Part shown: piece after piece, positions 45,916 through 55,546 of the stretch | Numbering within the stretch: position 1 is the stretch's first letter | Layout of the letters: every line of letters starts with the position of its first letter | Origin: Pedobacter glucosidilyticus DSM 23534 | GTDB taxonomy: Bacteria; Bacteroidota; Bacteroidia; Sphingobacteriales; Sphingobacteriaceae | Direction of reading: 5' to 3' | Length of the DNA: 64,000 bases | NCBI RefSeq assembly: GCF_000425145.1 | Contig: NZ_AULF01000016.1 | Coordinates: 1-64,000 of the forward strand | Notes under the pieces: model-generated | What the model was told of the DNA's origin: nothing | Database searches by the model: none | Seen by the model: only the letters and a program-made list of their open reading frames with translations | Position numbers and translations under genes: made by a program

Positions 45916-46536
45916 TTACTCATTATCAGCTAATAAGCCTTTAACTAAAGATTTCCATTGGAAATAAGAAAAACCCAAAAAAGAGCCTAAAGCAACCAAT
46001 ATGTTTCTGATTTTTCCTGCTAAACTATGTACAAAGGTATTGGGTGTTTCATTTCTACCATGCACCAAAGCGGTAATTTTAGTGCCTTTACGTAGTACAG
46101 AAAAGGTAGAACTTGCCTTGTCATCAAAAAAATGAGCGGTTTCTGTATCAAAAGGAGGGCTAGCAGGCTTTACCAGCATAGAAAATATTTGTTCATCTTG
46201 CTGCTGGTTATTTTCTTCTTTTAGTTCTTGTACCTGTACCCAATCATACCCCTTTCCACTGTCTAAACCAGGGAAAGGGATGTTAATTTGAAAATAATCG
46301 CCTAAAGTAACTTGACGCTTTACTTCAATGCCGTTTTTATCACGTAAAGTAAATTTAGTTTCTAGATGTTGAGTAACTAAATGCCAGTGATTTACATCTT
46401 TTAAGCGGTTTACAGCTACTTCATAAAACTGAATAGCTTCTTCTAAACCAGATAAAGTAATGCTTTCTTTGATGTCTGTAGCTATACCTTTTTGTTGTTT
46501 AGGTATAATTTCGTTTTGATTTTCCATATTATCCAT
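45916..46536 (-). CDS. Hypothetical protein linked to an SDR
   Basis: I do not recognise this 206-residue protein. The middle (about 60-170) alternates strands, including TKFTLRDKNGIEVKR, DYFQINIPFPG and FSVLRKGTKITALVHGRNETPN, which suggests a beta-sandwich. The C-terminus has a modestly hydrophobic stretch (IRNILVALGSFLGFSYF) that could be a weak membrane anchor. Its ATG overlaps the stop of the dehydrogenase gene by 8 nt, so the two are co-expressed and possibly stress-related. An alternative ATG is three codons on. Confidence 0.6.
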   Translation of the reverse strand: MDNMENQNEIIPKQQKGIATDIKESITLSGLEEAIQFYEVAVNRLKDVNHWHLVTQHLETKFTLRDKNGIEVKRQVTLGDYFQINIPFPGLDSGKGYDWVQVQELKEENNQQQDEQIFSMLVKPASPPFDTETAHFFDDKASSTFSVLRKGTKITALVHGRNETPNTFVHSLAGKIRNILVALGSFLGFSYFQWKSLVKGLLADNE

Positions 46537-47407
46537 TTACTACTTCGCCACCATTAGGATGCATCATTTGTCCGGAGATATAAGAAGACTCATCAGAAGC
46601 TAAGAAAACATAGCAATAAGCTACTTCATTGGGTTGCCCAGGGCGTTTCATAGGAACGTTAGAACCAAATTTAGAAACCTTTTCTGCATCAAAAGTTGCT
46701 GGGATTAAAGGTGTCCAAATAGGACCAGGGGCTACACCGTTTACACGGATACCTTTTTCTACTAAAGACATAGACAAAGACCGTGTAAAAGCTACAATAG
46801 CGCCTTTTGTTGATGAATAATCTAATAATTGAGGATTGCCTTTGTAAGCTGTAACAGATGCTGTGTTAATAATTGATGAACCTTCTTTAAGATGGGCTAG
46901 TGCAGCTTTTACAATATAAAACTGAGAAAAAATATTGGTTCTGAAAGTTTGTTCTAGTTGCGATGAGCTTATATCCTCGATACTTTCTTGCGGGAATTGT
47001 ACAGCAGCATTATTCACCAAAATATCAATTTTACCAAATTTCTCTATGGTTTTATCAATAATCAATTGGCAGTGTTTTTCTTCAGAAATATCACCTGCAA
47101 TTAATAAACAGGCTGTACCATATTCTTCAACTTCTTTTTTGGTGAGTTCTGCATCTTCAAATTCATTTAAGAAGGAAATAACTACATGAGCACCTTCTTT
47201 AGCGTAGGCAACGGCAACAGCTCTTCCTATACCGCTATCTCCACCGGTTATAATAGCAACTTTTCCATTTAAACGTTTCCCGGTTTGTATAACACTTTCA
47301 AATTCTGGTTTCGGATTCATTTCCGATTCAATACCTGGTTGCTGGTTTTGCTCTTGTGCTGGTAATGTTTGTTCGTTTTTCATAGCGTGATGTTTTTCGG
47401 TAATCAT
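46529..47407 (-). CDS. Short-chain dehydrogenase/reductase
   Basis: This 292-residue NAD(P)-dependent oxidoreductase has TGGDSGIGRAVAVAYA (cofactor loop), LVNNAAVQ, the catalytic Ser in NTASVTAYKG, YSSTKGAIVAF (Tyr-x3-Lys) and the C-terminal SGQMMHPNGGEVVNG. The 40-residue N-terminal extension before KVAIITGG, with PGIESEMNPKPEF, marks the YhxC/YghA subgroup, often stress-induced and annotated as general-stress or glucose dehydrogenase-like. The start is ATG 47407; the ATG at 47383 (MKNEQTLPAQ) is equally possible. Confidence 0.88.
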   Translation of the reverse strand: MITEKHHAMKNEQTLPAQEQNQQPGIESEMNPKPEFESVIQTGKRLNGKVAIITGGDSGIGRAVAVAYAKEGAHVVISFLNEFEDAELTKKEVEEYGTACLLIAGDISEEKHCQLIIDKTIEKFGKIDILVNNAAVQFPQESIEDISSSQLEQTFRTNIFSQFYIVKAALAHLKEGSSIINTASVTAYKGNPQLLDYSSTKGAIVAFTRSLSMSLVEKGIRVNGVAPGPIWTPLIPATFDAEKVSKFGSNVPMKRPGQPNEVAYCYVFLASDESSYISGQMMHPNGGEVVNG

Positions 47408-47409
47408 GC

Positions 47410-47417
47410 TATTTTTG
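47410..47417 (+). promoter_or_regulatory. -7 box (TATTTTTG) for the Smr gene
   Basis: Perfect plus-strand TAnnTTTG, 57 bases before the ATG at 47475, giving a leader of about 50 nt. Confidence 0.45.
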
Positions 47418-47474
47418 TACCAAACCTGTTCTTTAGGCAGATATTAAACTTATATTGTACAAAAATTAGAAAAG

Positions 47475-48422
47475 ATGAATTTTAAGCTGGGCGAATTTGT
47501 AAGATTTGTTGATGAAAATAGAGAAGGTTATATCACCAAAATTATTGATGAGCAGTTGGTAGGTGTAACAGGTGAAGATGATTTTGAGATTCCTGTTTTA
47601 GTTACACATATTACCCGTGTTCATGGACGTCAGTATCAGGATGTTGAAGATTTAACTAGCATTGCGCCCCAGCAAACTGTGGCGGATAATTTTGTTAAAA
47701 GAGGTATTCATTTAGCGGTTATCCCTGATGCCAACAAGGGGTCTATTGTACATTTTTATATTATCAATGAAACTTCTTTTCAGCTTTTAACAGCTGTGCA
47801 AGCAGATAAAAATAATAAAATAAAAGGCGAGTTTGCGGGTTTGATAGAGCCTCATCAAAACAGAAAAATTTATTCGGCAGCTTTGCCAGAATTAGATATT
47901 TGGCCTACTTTACATATTCAAGTTTTAACTTATGCTACGCAGGATGTTAAATCTTTAGAGCCTTTAAACACGAGTTTTAAATTTAAGGCTAAGGATTTTT
48001 CTGGTGCTAAAGTAAATGTGCCACAAATAAAGCAAAATGGTTGGTTGTTAAGGATTGATGAAGACGAGCTTAAAATAGATGTTAACAAATTAAAAGAAAG
48101 CTTTTTTAAACCTAGCACAGAAAAAATAGCCTTAGAAAGGCCAGCCAAAGAACTTGACTTGCATATAGAAAAGTTGAGAGAAGATTATCAGTTTTTAAAT
48201 AAAAACGAGATTTTAACCATTCAACAAGACATCTTTACAAAGAGTTTAGATGCTGCAATAGCACATAAATATCCTCAAATGATTTTTATCCATGGGGTAG
48301 GCAACGGTGTTTTAAGAGATTTTATTCACAAAACGGTAAGTAAGCATCCGCAAGTAAAAACCTTTATGGATGCTCAAAGGGAAAAGTTTGGCTATGGTGC
48401 TACTCAAGTTGTTTTTAAATAA
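47475..48422 (+). CDS. DUF2027-Smr domain protein
   Basis: The 315-residue protein joins an N-terminal DUF2027 region (about 1-230; KLGEFVRFVDENREGYITKI, then beta-rich) to a C-terminal Smr domain (about 235-315). The Smr domain has ELDLHIEKL (DLH) and IFIHGVGNGVLRD (HGxGxG), the nicking-endonuclease motifs seen in MutS2. There is no MutS ATPase here. The DUF2027-Smr pairing is characteristic of Bacteroidota, and its substrate, DNA or RNA, is not settled. It is followed 49 nt later by a lipase-like gene. Confidence 0.87.
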   Translation: MNFKLGEFVRFVDENREGYITKIIDEQLVGVTGEDDFEIPVLVTHITRVHGRQYQDVEDLTSIAPQQTVADNFVKRGIHLAVIPDANKGSIVHFYIINETSFQLLTAVQADKNNKIKGEFAGLIEPHQNRKIYSAALPELDIWPTLHIQVLTYATQDVKSLEPLNTSFKFKAKDFSGAKVNVPQIKQNGWLLRIDEDELKIDVNKLKESFFKPSTEKIALERPAKELDLHIEKLREDYQFLNKNEILTIQQDIFTKSLDAAIAHKYPQMIFIHGVGNGVLRDFIHKTVSKHPQVKTFMDAQREKFGYGATQVVFK

Positions 48423-48471
48423 AATAAACCAAATAATAGGGTTATACGTATTTTGAGTTAAACATTTAAAG

Positions 48472-49551
48472 ATGAAAAATATATTTACGCTTGTTTTTTT
48501 TATCTTTTTCGGATTTTCTTCTTTTGCGCAGTTAAAACCAGGTTTCATGGTTGATGAATATTTGGAAATGTTAAGCGTTTCCAGAGGACATATAGATACT
48601 ATTATTCCGGGGGATAAAACCCCAGCATCAACACGGTTTAAAAAATCGTATCGCTCTAAAGAAGTGGGGCTTTTAAATAGATGGGAGTTATGGGAAGATG
48701 CCACAACTGCGGTGATTAGTATAAGAGGTACAACTGCTGATTTACCTAGCTGGATGGAAAATTTCTACGCCGCTATGGTACCCGCTACAGGAAGTATAAA
48801 ATTAGAAAATAGCTTTACTTTTAATTATCAATTAGCTAAAAGCGAAGAAGCGAAAGTTCATGTAGGTTGGTTGCTAGGTTTGGCTTATTTACAAAGAGAT
48901 ATTTTACCAAAACTAGATTCTTTAGATAAAGTAGGGAAACATCAAATTTTGATTATGGGGCATAGCCAAGGTGCTGCTTTGTCTTATTTATTGCGTTCTC
49001 ATTTACATTATTTACAACAGCAGGGTAAACTTAATAAAGCTTTCCAATTCAAGACTTTTTGCAGTGCGCCACCCAAACCGGGTAATTTATATTATGCTTA
49101 TGATTTTGAAGCTATTAACTATGGTGGCTGGGCTTTTTCTGTTATCAATTCGGCCGATTGGGTGCCTGAAACTCCATTTTCTATACAAACGTTAAGAGAT
49201 TTTAATCCAACCAATCCTTTTGTTAATCTAGATAAAGCGTTAAAAAAACAGCCTTTATTGGTTCGCTTATATGCTAAAAGATTATTTAATAGGATTGATA
49301 AAAGTACTAGCAAAGCACAGCAAAGATTTGAGCAATATATGGGTACTCAGGTCTTTAAAATTCTAAAGAAAACTTTCCCTGAGATGGAAGAACCACAATA
49401 CGAGTCTTCTAATGCTTATACCCGAGTAGGTACGCCTATTATTTTAACGCCAGATGAAAAATATTTAAAAGAACGCCCTTTAAAAGACGGTAAAGTTTTT
49501 TCTCATCACACCTATTGGGCCTATTATCAACTGGCTTTAAATCTAAAATAA
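48472..49551 (+). CDS. Secreted class 3 lipase-like hydrolase
   Basis: The 359-residue protein has a signal peptide (cleavage near FAQ|LKP) and an alpha/beta hydrolase of the class 3 (fungal) lipase type. The oxyanion region is ISIRGTTADLPSW, the nucleophile elbow IMGHSQGAALSYLL holds Ser165, and SADWVPETP and SHHTYWAYY supply likely Asp and His. It probably hydrolyses lipid esters in the periplasm or envelope. The ending FSHHTYWAYYQLALNL suits a complete protein. It sits directly after the Smr gene. Confidence 0.82.
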   Translation: MKNIFTLVFFIFFGFSSFAQLKPGFMVDEYLEMLSVSRGHIDTIIPGDKTPASTRFKKSYRSKEVGLLNRWELWEDATTAVISIRGTTADLPSWMENFYAAMVPATGSIKLENSFTFNYQLAKSEEAKVHVGWLLGLAYLQRDILPKLDSLDKVGKHQILIMGHSQGAALSYLLRSHLHYLQQQGKLNKAFQFKTFCSAPPKPGNLYYAYDFEAINYGGWAFSVINSADWVPETPFSIQTLRDFNPTNPFVNLDKALKKQPLLVRLYAKRLFNRIDKSTSKAQQRFEQYMGTQVFKILKKTFPEMEEPQYESSNAYTRVGTPIILTPDEKYLKERPLKDGKVFSHHTYWAYYQLALNLK

Positions 49552-49553
49552 GC

Positions 49554-49561
49554 TATTTTTG
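49554..49561 (+). promoter_or_regulatory. -7 box (TATTTTTG) for the DUF4268 gene
   Basis: Perfect plus-strand TAnnTTTG immediately after the lipase stop, seven bases before the ATG at 49569. Confidence 0.55.
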
Positions 49562-49568
49562 TGCCTTC

Positions 49569-50033
49569 ATGTATACAAGAGAAGAAGCCTCAAGAATAAA
49601 GGAAGAATTTTGGACTAGCTTTGGCAAGTATCTAGCGCCTCATCAATCAATCTTTGGCACTAAAGTAAATTGGGTTAATTATAAAACCGGGGTAAAGGAT
49701 ATTTATTTCAGGATGCAAGCTGATAAAAGAACCGCATCAATTTATATAGCCATCACTCATGCAGATTTAGGTCTTCAAGAGCTATTTTTTGAACAGTTCC
49801 AAGAATTTAAGTTACTTTTAGAGCAAGCCTGTAAAGAAGAATGGAATTGGCAATTACATACTCAAGATGATTATGGCAGAACCATATCTCGCATTGGCTT
49901 AGAGCTCAATCAAGTAAATGTTTTTAATAAACAAGATTGGCCGGCTATCATTTCTTTTTTTAAACCACGTATCATAGCGCTTGATGATTTTTGGTATGAT
50001 GTTAAAGATAATTTTGTTGAGCTAAGTAGATAA
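49569..50033 (+). CDS. DUF4268 family protein
   Basis: The 154-residue protein from ATG 49569 matches DUF4268: REEASRIKEEFWTSFGKYLAP, VNWVNYKTGVKDIYFRM and PRIIALDDFWYDVKDNF. DUF4268 also appears at the C-terminus of predicted nucleases, but here it is a stand-alone domain of unknown function. The longer frame reaching back to 49515 overlaps the lipase gene and a promoter box and is rejected. Confidence 0.85.
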   Translation: MYTREEASRIKEEFWTSFGKYLAPHQSIFGTKVNWVNYKTGVKDIYFRMQADKRTASIYIAITHADLGLQELFFEQFQEFKLLLEQACKEEWNWQLHTQDDYGRTISRIGLELNQVNVFNKQDWPAIISFFKPRIIALDDFWYDVKDNFVELSR

Positions 50034-50098
50034 ATTTTTTTGTCTTGTTTCTGGCATCATTTATGGTTTATTCATGATGAACTAAAATTAAGATCATT

Positions 50099-50392
50099 AT
50101 GGATAAGTTGAAAAAATTTGCATTGATGGAGAAGATCTCACATGAGCTAGAAGATCTTAAAAATAGCCAAATAGCTGTTTTAAATAAGATGGCAAAGATT
50201 GAGATTGATAATATGGAGCTTAACAATAAAAAGCTTGAAGATAAATTGCCCGATATGCATCAAAGTGCAGCCGATATGGTTGATAGTATTCAGGAAATAT
50301 TAGGCGATTTTGAAAGTATTAAATCTTCTTACGAGAGTAAAAACAATATTGACGCTTTAAAAGAGCAAGAATTAGTTAATAGTGTAAAATAG
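50099..50392 (+). CDS. Small coiled-coil hypothetical protein
   Basis: This 97-residue protein is almost entirely helical, with heptad-like spacing (KISHELEDLKNSQIAVLNKMAKIEIDN is split as KISHELEDLK and IAVLNKMAKIEI). It has no Cys, signal peptide or membrane helix. It could be a dimeric scaffold, but there is no evidence for a partner. It is the last plus-strand gene before the hscA terminator, about 65 nt after the DUF4268 gene. Confidence 0.55.
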   Translation: MDKLKKFALMEKISHELEDLKNSQIAVLNKMAKIEIDNMELNNKKLEDKLPDMHQSAADMVDSIQEILGDFESIKSSYESKNNIDALKEQELVNSVK

Positions 50393-50526
50393 AAAGTACA
50401 GGGTTTAAATTATGAAGTACAGAGTATATAGACCCTAGAAGCCGGATATCTAGGAGATAATCTTAAACATTAAATAGAAATTCCTGAAGAACGAAGGGTT
50501 TAAGAAGTATTATATTGAGCCAAAAC

Positions 50527-50557
50527 AAAAAGAGCCGTTTCATGAACGGCTCTTTTT
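50527..50557. terminator. Bidirectional terminator downstream of hscA
   Basis: AAAAAGAGCCGTT (50527-50539) pairs with AACGGCTCTTTTT (50545-50557) around a 5-nt loop, with U tracts possible on both strands. Confidence 0.9.
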
Positions 50558-50569
50558 ATTTTATGGGTT

Positions 50570-52408
50570 TTATATGTTTTTACCTTTCATAGCTTGGGCA
50601 ATGGCTTGGTCCATTAGTCTTTCTGCAAATGGTCTGGTATATTCATTTAAAATATCAATGTTATTTAAGATGGCGTCTTTATCTGCTTTACCTAAACTTT
50701 CTTTTAAAGCTTCAATAAGTTTTTGGGTTTCGGCAATTTCTGCTTCGTTTAGGTAAGCGCTGTTTTTAGCAATAAATCTTTCTGCGGTATAAACCATTTG
50801 TTCGCCTTCTGTTCTGGCTTCTATTATCATACGCTGGGCAACATCATCTTTTGCATGGGTTACAGAATCTAAAAGCATTTTTTCTACTTCTTCATCTTTT
50901 AAACCGTACGTTGGCACTACATCAATTTCTTGCTTTATACCAGATCTTAATTCCACAGCTTGTATTTTTAGGATACCATCTGCGTTAAGCAAAAAGTTAA
51001 TATCTACTTTAGGGAAACCAGCGGGCATAGCAGGGATACCTTTTAAATCAAACTCTGCAAGTTTTCTGTTCTCTTTTACCAAATCTCTTTCGCCTTGGTA
51101 AACTGATATTTTCATGTTTACCTGCCCATCTATAGAAGTAGTATATTGTCTGCCAGCTTTGGTAGGTACTTTAGAGTTACGCGGAATAATGACATCCATT
51201 AAACCGCCCATGGTTTCTATTCCTAAGGAAAGTGGTGTTACATCCAATAATAAAATATCTTTTCTATTACCAGCTAAAACATCAGCTTGTATGGCAGCAC
51301 CTAAGGCCACAACTTCATCGGGGTTTATGCTATCGTTAACAGTTTTATTAAAGAAAGCAGCAACTTTTTGTTTAACCAAAGCTGTTCTGGTAGAACCGCC
51401 AACCATTACTACTTCATCAATATCGGTAATACTTAAGCCCGCATCTTGCAAAGCATTTTGGCAAGCTTTAATAGTTAAATCAACTTTATCAGCAATTAAG
51501 TTTTCAAAAGTATGTTTATCTATAGCACAAGCTATATCCCCAATTTTTTCGTTAAATAAGTTTTGATGACTTAAAGCTTTTTTAGCTTCCTCTGCTTTTA
51601 ATCGCAAGGCTTGCATAGGAATAGCATCTCCAGCAAGATTATTTTGTGTTACCCAATAATCTATAATGGCTCGGTCAAAATCATCGCCACCTAAAAATGT
51701 ATCTCCATTAGTTGCTAAAACCTCAAAAATGCCATTTTGTATTTTAAGTATTGATACGTCAAAAGTTCCTCCACCAAGGTCGTAAACGGCAATGGTTTTA
51801 GATTCATCAGGATTTAACCCGATACCATAAGCTAAAGAAGCGGCTGTTGGCTCGTTCACAATACGTAAAACGTCTAAGCCTGCTAGTTTACCGGCATCTC
51901 TAGTCGCTTGTCTTTGCGAATCGTTAAAGTAAGCCGGAACGGTAATAACTGCTCTGGTAACTTTTGTTTTCAGGCTGTGTTCTGCTCTTTCTTTCAGTTC
52001 TTTTAAGATGAGTGACGAAAGTTCTATAGGGGTATAAAATTGTTCGCCAACTTTAATTTTAACTAAAGATTCATCGTTATCATCATCAATAACTTTATAA
52101 GAGAAATAATCCTCGTGTTTTTGGATGTCTTTATAAGAACGGCCTAAAAGTCTTTTAACAGAAAATATGGTGTTTTGCGGGTCGCTAATTAAGTATTCTT
52201 TAGCTTCATTACCTACAATGGTTTGGTTATTTTGGAAGTGTACAATAGAAGGAACCAAAACGCCCCTGCCCATATCATTAATAACTTGTGCATTTCCATC
52301 AGGATTGATAAAAGCCACCAAAGAGTTCGTGGTACCTAAATCTATTCCTACAATAATATCCTCTTTTTGTAAAGAGCCTGTTGCCAGGTTAATTGAAACT
52401 TTAGCCAT
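50570..52408 (-). CDS. hscA: Hsp70-type Fe-S assembly chaperone HscA
   Basis: This specialised Hsp70 helps transfer Fe-S clusters from IscU. The 612 residues start [11 protein letters not shown], an N-terminal extension before the ATPase core that separates HscA from DnaK, then [47 protein letters not shown] and [12 protein letters not shown]. The substrate-binding part has [14 protein letters not shown] and ends MKGKNI without the acidic EEVD-like tail. Its client motif LPPVK occurs in IscU encoded at 58332, supporting the name. The HscB co-chaperone is not in the window. Confidence 0.9.
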   Translation of the reverse strand: MAKVSINLATGSLQKEDIIVGIDLGTTNSLVAFINPDGNAQVINDMGRGVLVPSIVHFQNNQTIVGNEAKEYLISDPQNTIFSVKRLLGRSYKDIQKHEDYFSYKVIDDDNDESLVKIKVGEQFYTPIELSSLILKELKERAEHSLKTKVTRAVITVPAYFNDSQRQATRDAGKLAGLDVLRIVNEPTAASLAYGIGLNPDESKTIAVYDLGGGTFDVSILKIQNGIFEVLATNGDTFLGGDDFDRAIIDYWVTQNNLAGDAIPMQALRLKAEEAKKALSHQNLFNEKIGDIACAIDKHTFENLIADKVDLTIKACQNALQDAGLSITDIDEVVMVGGSTRTALVKQKVAAFFNKTVNDSINPDEVVALGAAIQADVLAGNRKDILLLDVTPLSLGIETMGGLMDVIIPRNSKVPTKAGRQYTTSIDGQVNMKISVYQGERDLVKENRKLAEFDLKGIPAMPAGFPKVDINFLLNADGILKIQAVELRSGIKQEIDVVPTYGLKDEEVEKMLLDSVTHAKDDVAQRMIIEARTEGEQMVYTAERFIAKNSAYLNEAEIAETQKLIEALKESLGKADKDAILNNIDILNEYTRPFAERLMDQAIAQAMKGKNI

Positions 52409-52425
52409 AATTAATTAACAGGCTG

Positions 52426-52433
52426 CAAAGGTA
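52426..52433 (-). promoter_or_regulatory. hscA -7 box (TACCTTTG)
   Basis: Perfect minus-strand TAnnTTTG, 17 bases before the hscA ATG. Confidence 0.6.
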
Positions 52434-52489
52434 ATGAGTTTTAAATTAGGGTATGTTATTAAAATGTCATTCAAAGGGATGTTAATGAA

Positions 52490-52521
52490 TTTTCCTGTCT
52501 AAAAAAGCTTAGACAGGAAAA
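52490..52521. repeat. 13-bp inverted repeat between hscA and pyrC
   Basis: TTTTCCTGTCTAA (52490-52502) and TTAGACAGGAAAA (52509-52521) form a perfect stem, but no T tract follows on either strand, so it is a weak terminator candidate for pyrC or a different RNA structure. Confidence 0.6.
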
Positions 52522-52535
52522 AATGCTTGTAGTTA

Positions 52536-53873
52536 TTACCTACTAAAAGTTAATCTCTTTCCTTTTACAGATTCATCAAATTTACCATGTTCATAAGCTA
52601 AATGCCCGCTTACAAAAGTGTGGGTAATTTCTGAGTGGAAAGTTGTACCTTCAAAAGGAGACCATTTACATTTTGCTAAAATATTATCCTCTTTAACGGT
52701 GTATGAAGCGTTTAAATCTACCAAAACTAAATCTGCCCAGTAGCCTTCTGTGATAAAACCTCTATCAGCCAATTGGAAACAAATAGCTACGTTGTGGGCC
52801 ATTTTCTCAACTATTTTTTCAAGGCTTATTTTGCCTTGTTTGTGCATTTCTAACATCGCATTTAATGCATGCTGTACTAATGGACCGCCAGAAGGAGCGT
52901 TTAAATAAGTTTGTTGTTTTTCCTCTTTGGTATGCGGAGCGTGGTCGGTTGCAATTACATCTATTCTGTCATCTAACAAAGCTTTTAAAATTTCATCTCT
53001 ATCTTCAATAGTCTTAACAGCAGGGTTCCACTTGATCCAATTTCCTTTGGTTTTATAGTCTCCATCATGAAACCATAAATGGTGTATACAAGCTTCTGAA
53101 GTTATTTTTTTATCGGCTAAAGCCGTTTTATTATCAAACAAGAAGGTTTCTTTCCCGGTAGAAATATGTAAAATATGTAATCTGGTTTGGTGTTTTTTAG
53201 CTAAATCAACCGCAAAAGAAGAAGACAAATAACAAGCTTCTTCATTTCTAATAATGGGATGCATTTCTGGGGTAATAGCATCACCATATTTTTCTTTAAA
53301 TAATTGTAGGTTATGTCTTATGGTAGCTTCGTCCTCGCAATGTGTTGCTACTAACGTAGGGGCGTTTTTAAATATACCTTCTAAAGTTTTTTCATCGTCT
53401 ACCAACATGTTTCCTGTAGAAGAACCCATGAAAACTTTAATTCCGCATACATTTTTAGGATCAGTCTTTAAGACTTCATCTAAATTGGTATTGCCAGCAC
53501 CCATGTAAAAAGAATAATTGGCTAATGATTTTTGCTGGGCAATTTGATATTTATCTGCTAACAATTCTTGCGTTAAAGCATTAGGTACAGTGTTTGGCAT
53601 TTCCATGTAAGTAGTAATACCTCCAGCAACAGCCGCTTTTGCTTCGGTATAAATTTCTCCTTTATGGGTTAAACCAGGTTCTCTAAAATGGACTTGGTCA
53701 TCAATACAGCCTGGTAATAAATATTTACCTTCGGCATTAATTTCTTTAGCTTCTGGAGCGCTCAGCTGACTCCCAATTTTTGCTATTTTACCATCTTTAA
53801 TGAGAACATCTGCAACGGTTTGTTTGCCTTCGTTTACAAGCGTTGCTGCTTTGATAAGGATTGAATTTGCCAT
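52536..53873 (-). CDS. pyrC: Dihydroorotase, class I
   Basis: This zinc enzyme of pyrimidine synthesis interconverts carbamoyl-aspartate and dihydroorotate. The 445-residue amidohydrolase has LPGCIDDQVHFREPGLTHKG (metal ligands), MEMPNTVPNALT, the bridging Lys region GIKVFMGSST, VATHCEDE, and IATDHAPHTKEEK. Length and the DDQVHFREPG motif place it with class I, monofunctional forms, as in other Bacteroidota. It is read alone, divergent from the helicase gene at 53949. Confidence 0.94.
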   Translation of the reverse strand: MANSILIKAATLVNEGKQTVADVLIKDGKIAKIGSQLSAPEAKEINAEGKYLLPGCIDDQVHFREPGLTHKGEIYTEAKAAVAGGITTYMEMPNTVPNALTQELLADKYQIAQQKSLANYSFYMGAGNTNLDEVLKTDPKNVCGIKVFMGSSTGNMLVDDEKTLEGIFKNAPTLVATHCEDEATIRHNLQLFKEKYGDAITPEMHPIIRNEEACYLSSSFAVDLAKKHQTRLHILHISTGKETFLFDNKTALADKKITSEACIHHLWFHDGDYKTKGNWIKWNPAVKTIEDRDEILKALLDDRIDVIATDHAPHTKEEKQQTYLNAPSGGPLVQHALNAMLEMHKQGKISLEKIVEKMAHNVAICFQLADRGFITEGYWADLVLVDLNASYTVKEDNILAKCKWSPFEGTTFHSEITHTFVSGHLAYEHGKFDESVKGKRLTFSR

Positions 53874-53935
53874 GTTGCGAATATAAATAAAATCTAAAAT
53901 CGTGTTCTAAAAATCGTAGCTAGATTTGTATTTTG

Positions 53936-53943
53936 TATCTTTG
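53936..53943 (+). promoter_or_regulatory. -7 box (TATCTTTG) of the second RhlE gene
   Basis: Perfect TAnnTTTG, five bases before the ATG at 53949; a leaderless mRNA for helicase, membrane protein and gldC is predicted. Confidence 0.65.
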
Positions 53944-53948
53944 CCGCT

Positions 53949-55280
53949 ATGTCCAAAACATTCGAGGATTTTAATTTCAATAAACAGGTTCTTAACGCTA
54001 TTGCTGATGCAGGTTATGAAACGCCAACCCCCATTCAAATAAAAGCGATTCCGCCTATTTTAAATGGGCAAGATGTTTTAGGAATAGCGCAAACCGGGAC
54101 AGGGAAAACCGCAGCTTACGTTTTGCCTATGATTATGAAATTAAAATATGCACAAGGAAATGATGTTAGAGCTTTAATTGTTGCGCCAACCAGAGAATTA
54201 GCAATACAGATAGAAGAGAATGTTAAACTTTATGCTAAATACACCGATTTAAGAATTGTTTCACTTTATGGCGGTTTAGGACCTAAAACACAAATAGAGC
54301 AACTGGCAAAAGGTTTAGATATTTTAATTGCTACACCTGGAAGATTTACAGATTTATACCTAGAGGGGCATATTGCAACAAAGAAGCTACAAATATTAGT
54401 TTTGGATGAAGCTGATAAGATGATGGATATGGGCTTTATGCCACAAATCAATAAAATCTTAGAAGTGGTACCTCAAAAAAGACAAAATTTGCTTTTTTCT
54501 GCTACCATGAGTGCTAAAGTTGAGAAACTGTCAGAAAACTTTTTGCTATGGCCTACAAAAGTAGAAGTAAGCTTACAAGCAACACCAGCAGAAACTGTTA
54601 CACAGGAACTTTACTTTGTGCCTAATTTTAAAACTAAAATTAACTTATTAAAGGTTTTTGTAGAGGACGACCCTAGTGTAGAGAAGCTTATTATCTTTTG
54701 TAAGAGCAGGGCTAATGCAGAAAATGTTTATAAATTTCTTTTAAGAAGATTTAATGATAGCCATGTAAAGGTTCTACATGCCAATAAAGGGCAAAATACG
54801 CGTATAAATTCTATTAATGCGTTTAAAAACGAAGAAGTTAGAATTTTAGTAGCTACGGATGTTGCTGCCCGAGGTATCGATGTTAGTAATGTTACGCATG
54901 TCATAAACTTTGATGTACCCGTGGTTATAGAAGATTATGTACACCGTATAGGCAGAACCGGCAGAGCGTTAAAGGTTGGTAAAGCTGTTACCTTTTGCAA
55001 TCCGGCAGAAGAGCTTTATATCCGTAAGGTGGAGAACCTCATCCGGCAAACCATACCTGTTTATGATATTCCAGAGAAGGTTTATATTGAAGAAACACCT
55101 TACGAGGAGCGCCAAAGCATAGCTAGGGAAATAGATGATCAAAAGAAACGTGAAAATCCAGATTTTAAAGGGGCTTTTCATGAGAAGAAAACGCAAAACC
55201 AAAAAGCTAAATTTAAAGCGCAACGAGCTAAGGCTACAGGTAAAAGACCTGTTTCATCAAGCAAAAAAAGGAAAAGATGA
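53949..55280 (+). CDS. DEAD-box RNA helicase, RhlE-type, coupled to gldC
   Basis: The 443-residue helicase has all motifs: [73 protein letters not shown] and HRIGRTGR. The C-terminal 50 residues are strongly basic. It is only moderately similar to the helicase at 44485, so this is an old paralogue rather than a recent copy. Its stop overlaps the next start (ATGA), leading a three-gene unit that ends in gldC. Confidence 0.92.
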   Translation: MSKTFEDFNFNKQVLNAIADAGYETPTPIQIKAIPPILNGQDVLGIAQTGTGKTAAYVLPMIMKLKYAQGNDVRALIVAPTRELAIQIEENVKLYAKYTDLRIVSLYGGLGPKTQIEQLAKGLDILIATPGRFTDLYLEGHIATKKLQILVLDEADKMMDMGFMPQINKILEVVPQKRQNLLFSATMSAKVEKLSENFLLWPTKVEVSLQATPAETVTQELYFVPNFKTKINLLKVFVEDDPSVEKLIIFCKSRANAENVYKFLLRRFNDSHVKVLHANKGQNTRINSINAFKNEEVRILVATDVAARGIDVSNVTHVINFDVPVVIEDYVHRIGRTGRALKVGKAVTFCNPAEELYIRKVENLIRQTIPVYDIPEKVYIEETPYEERQSIAREIDDQKKRENPDFKGAFHEKKTQNQKAKFKAQRAKATGKRPVSSSKKRKR

Positions 55281-55546
55281 AGAATTTGAAGTTTACACCC
55301 TTAACCTTAGTCATTGCTTGCTGTATCACCTACTCATGCTATATGCTTTTAGGTTTTGATGCCTCTAAAAATGCAGGAATAGGAGTAAATTCAAAAGTTT
55401 TTTTTACACTATTACTAGCCGTTATTCTTTGGCTTACCGATTTACTTTTTAGAAGATTTGTTCTTGATAAAAGATGGCTTTGGTTGATACAAGGCTCTTT
55501 TATCATACTTATAATATTAATGATTTTAATTTTTCAAACGATATGA
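55277..55546 (+). CDS. Small membrane protein
   Basis: The 89-residue protein has three hydrophobic segments, at about 9-26 (PLTLVIACCITYSCYML), 42-57 (VFFTLLLAVILWLTDL) and 68-87 (WLIQGSFIILIILMILI). Basic residues between the second and third would face the cytoplasm. No family is recognised. It is sandwiched by ATGA overlaps between the helicase and gldC, so it is translated with them. A link to motility or the envelope is inferred only from that position. Confidence 0.75.
   Translation: MKNLKFTPLTLVIACCITYSCYMLLGFDASKNAGIGVNSKVFFTLLLAVILWLTDLLFRRFVLDKRWLWLIQGSFIILIILMILIFQTI

Noticed and set aside
49515-49568. N-terminal extension of the DUF4268 protein
   Set aside because: It overlaps the lipase gene and a promoter box; the domain begins at the ATG 49569.
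55474-55542. N-terminal extension of GldC
   Set aside because: It lies inside the membrane-protein gene, and an ATGA-coupled start fits GldC length.
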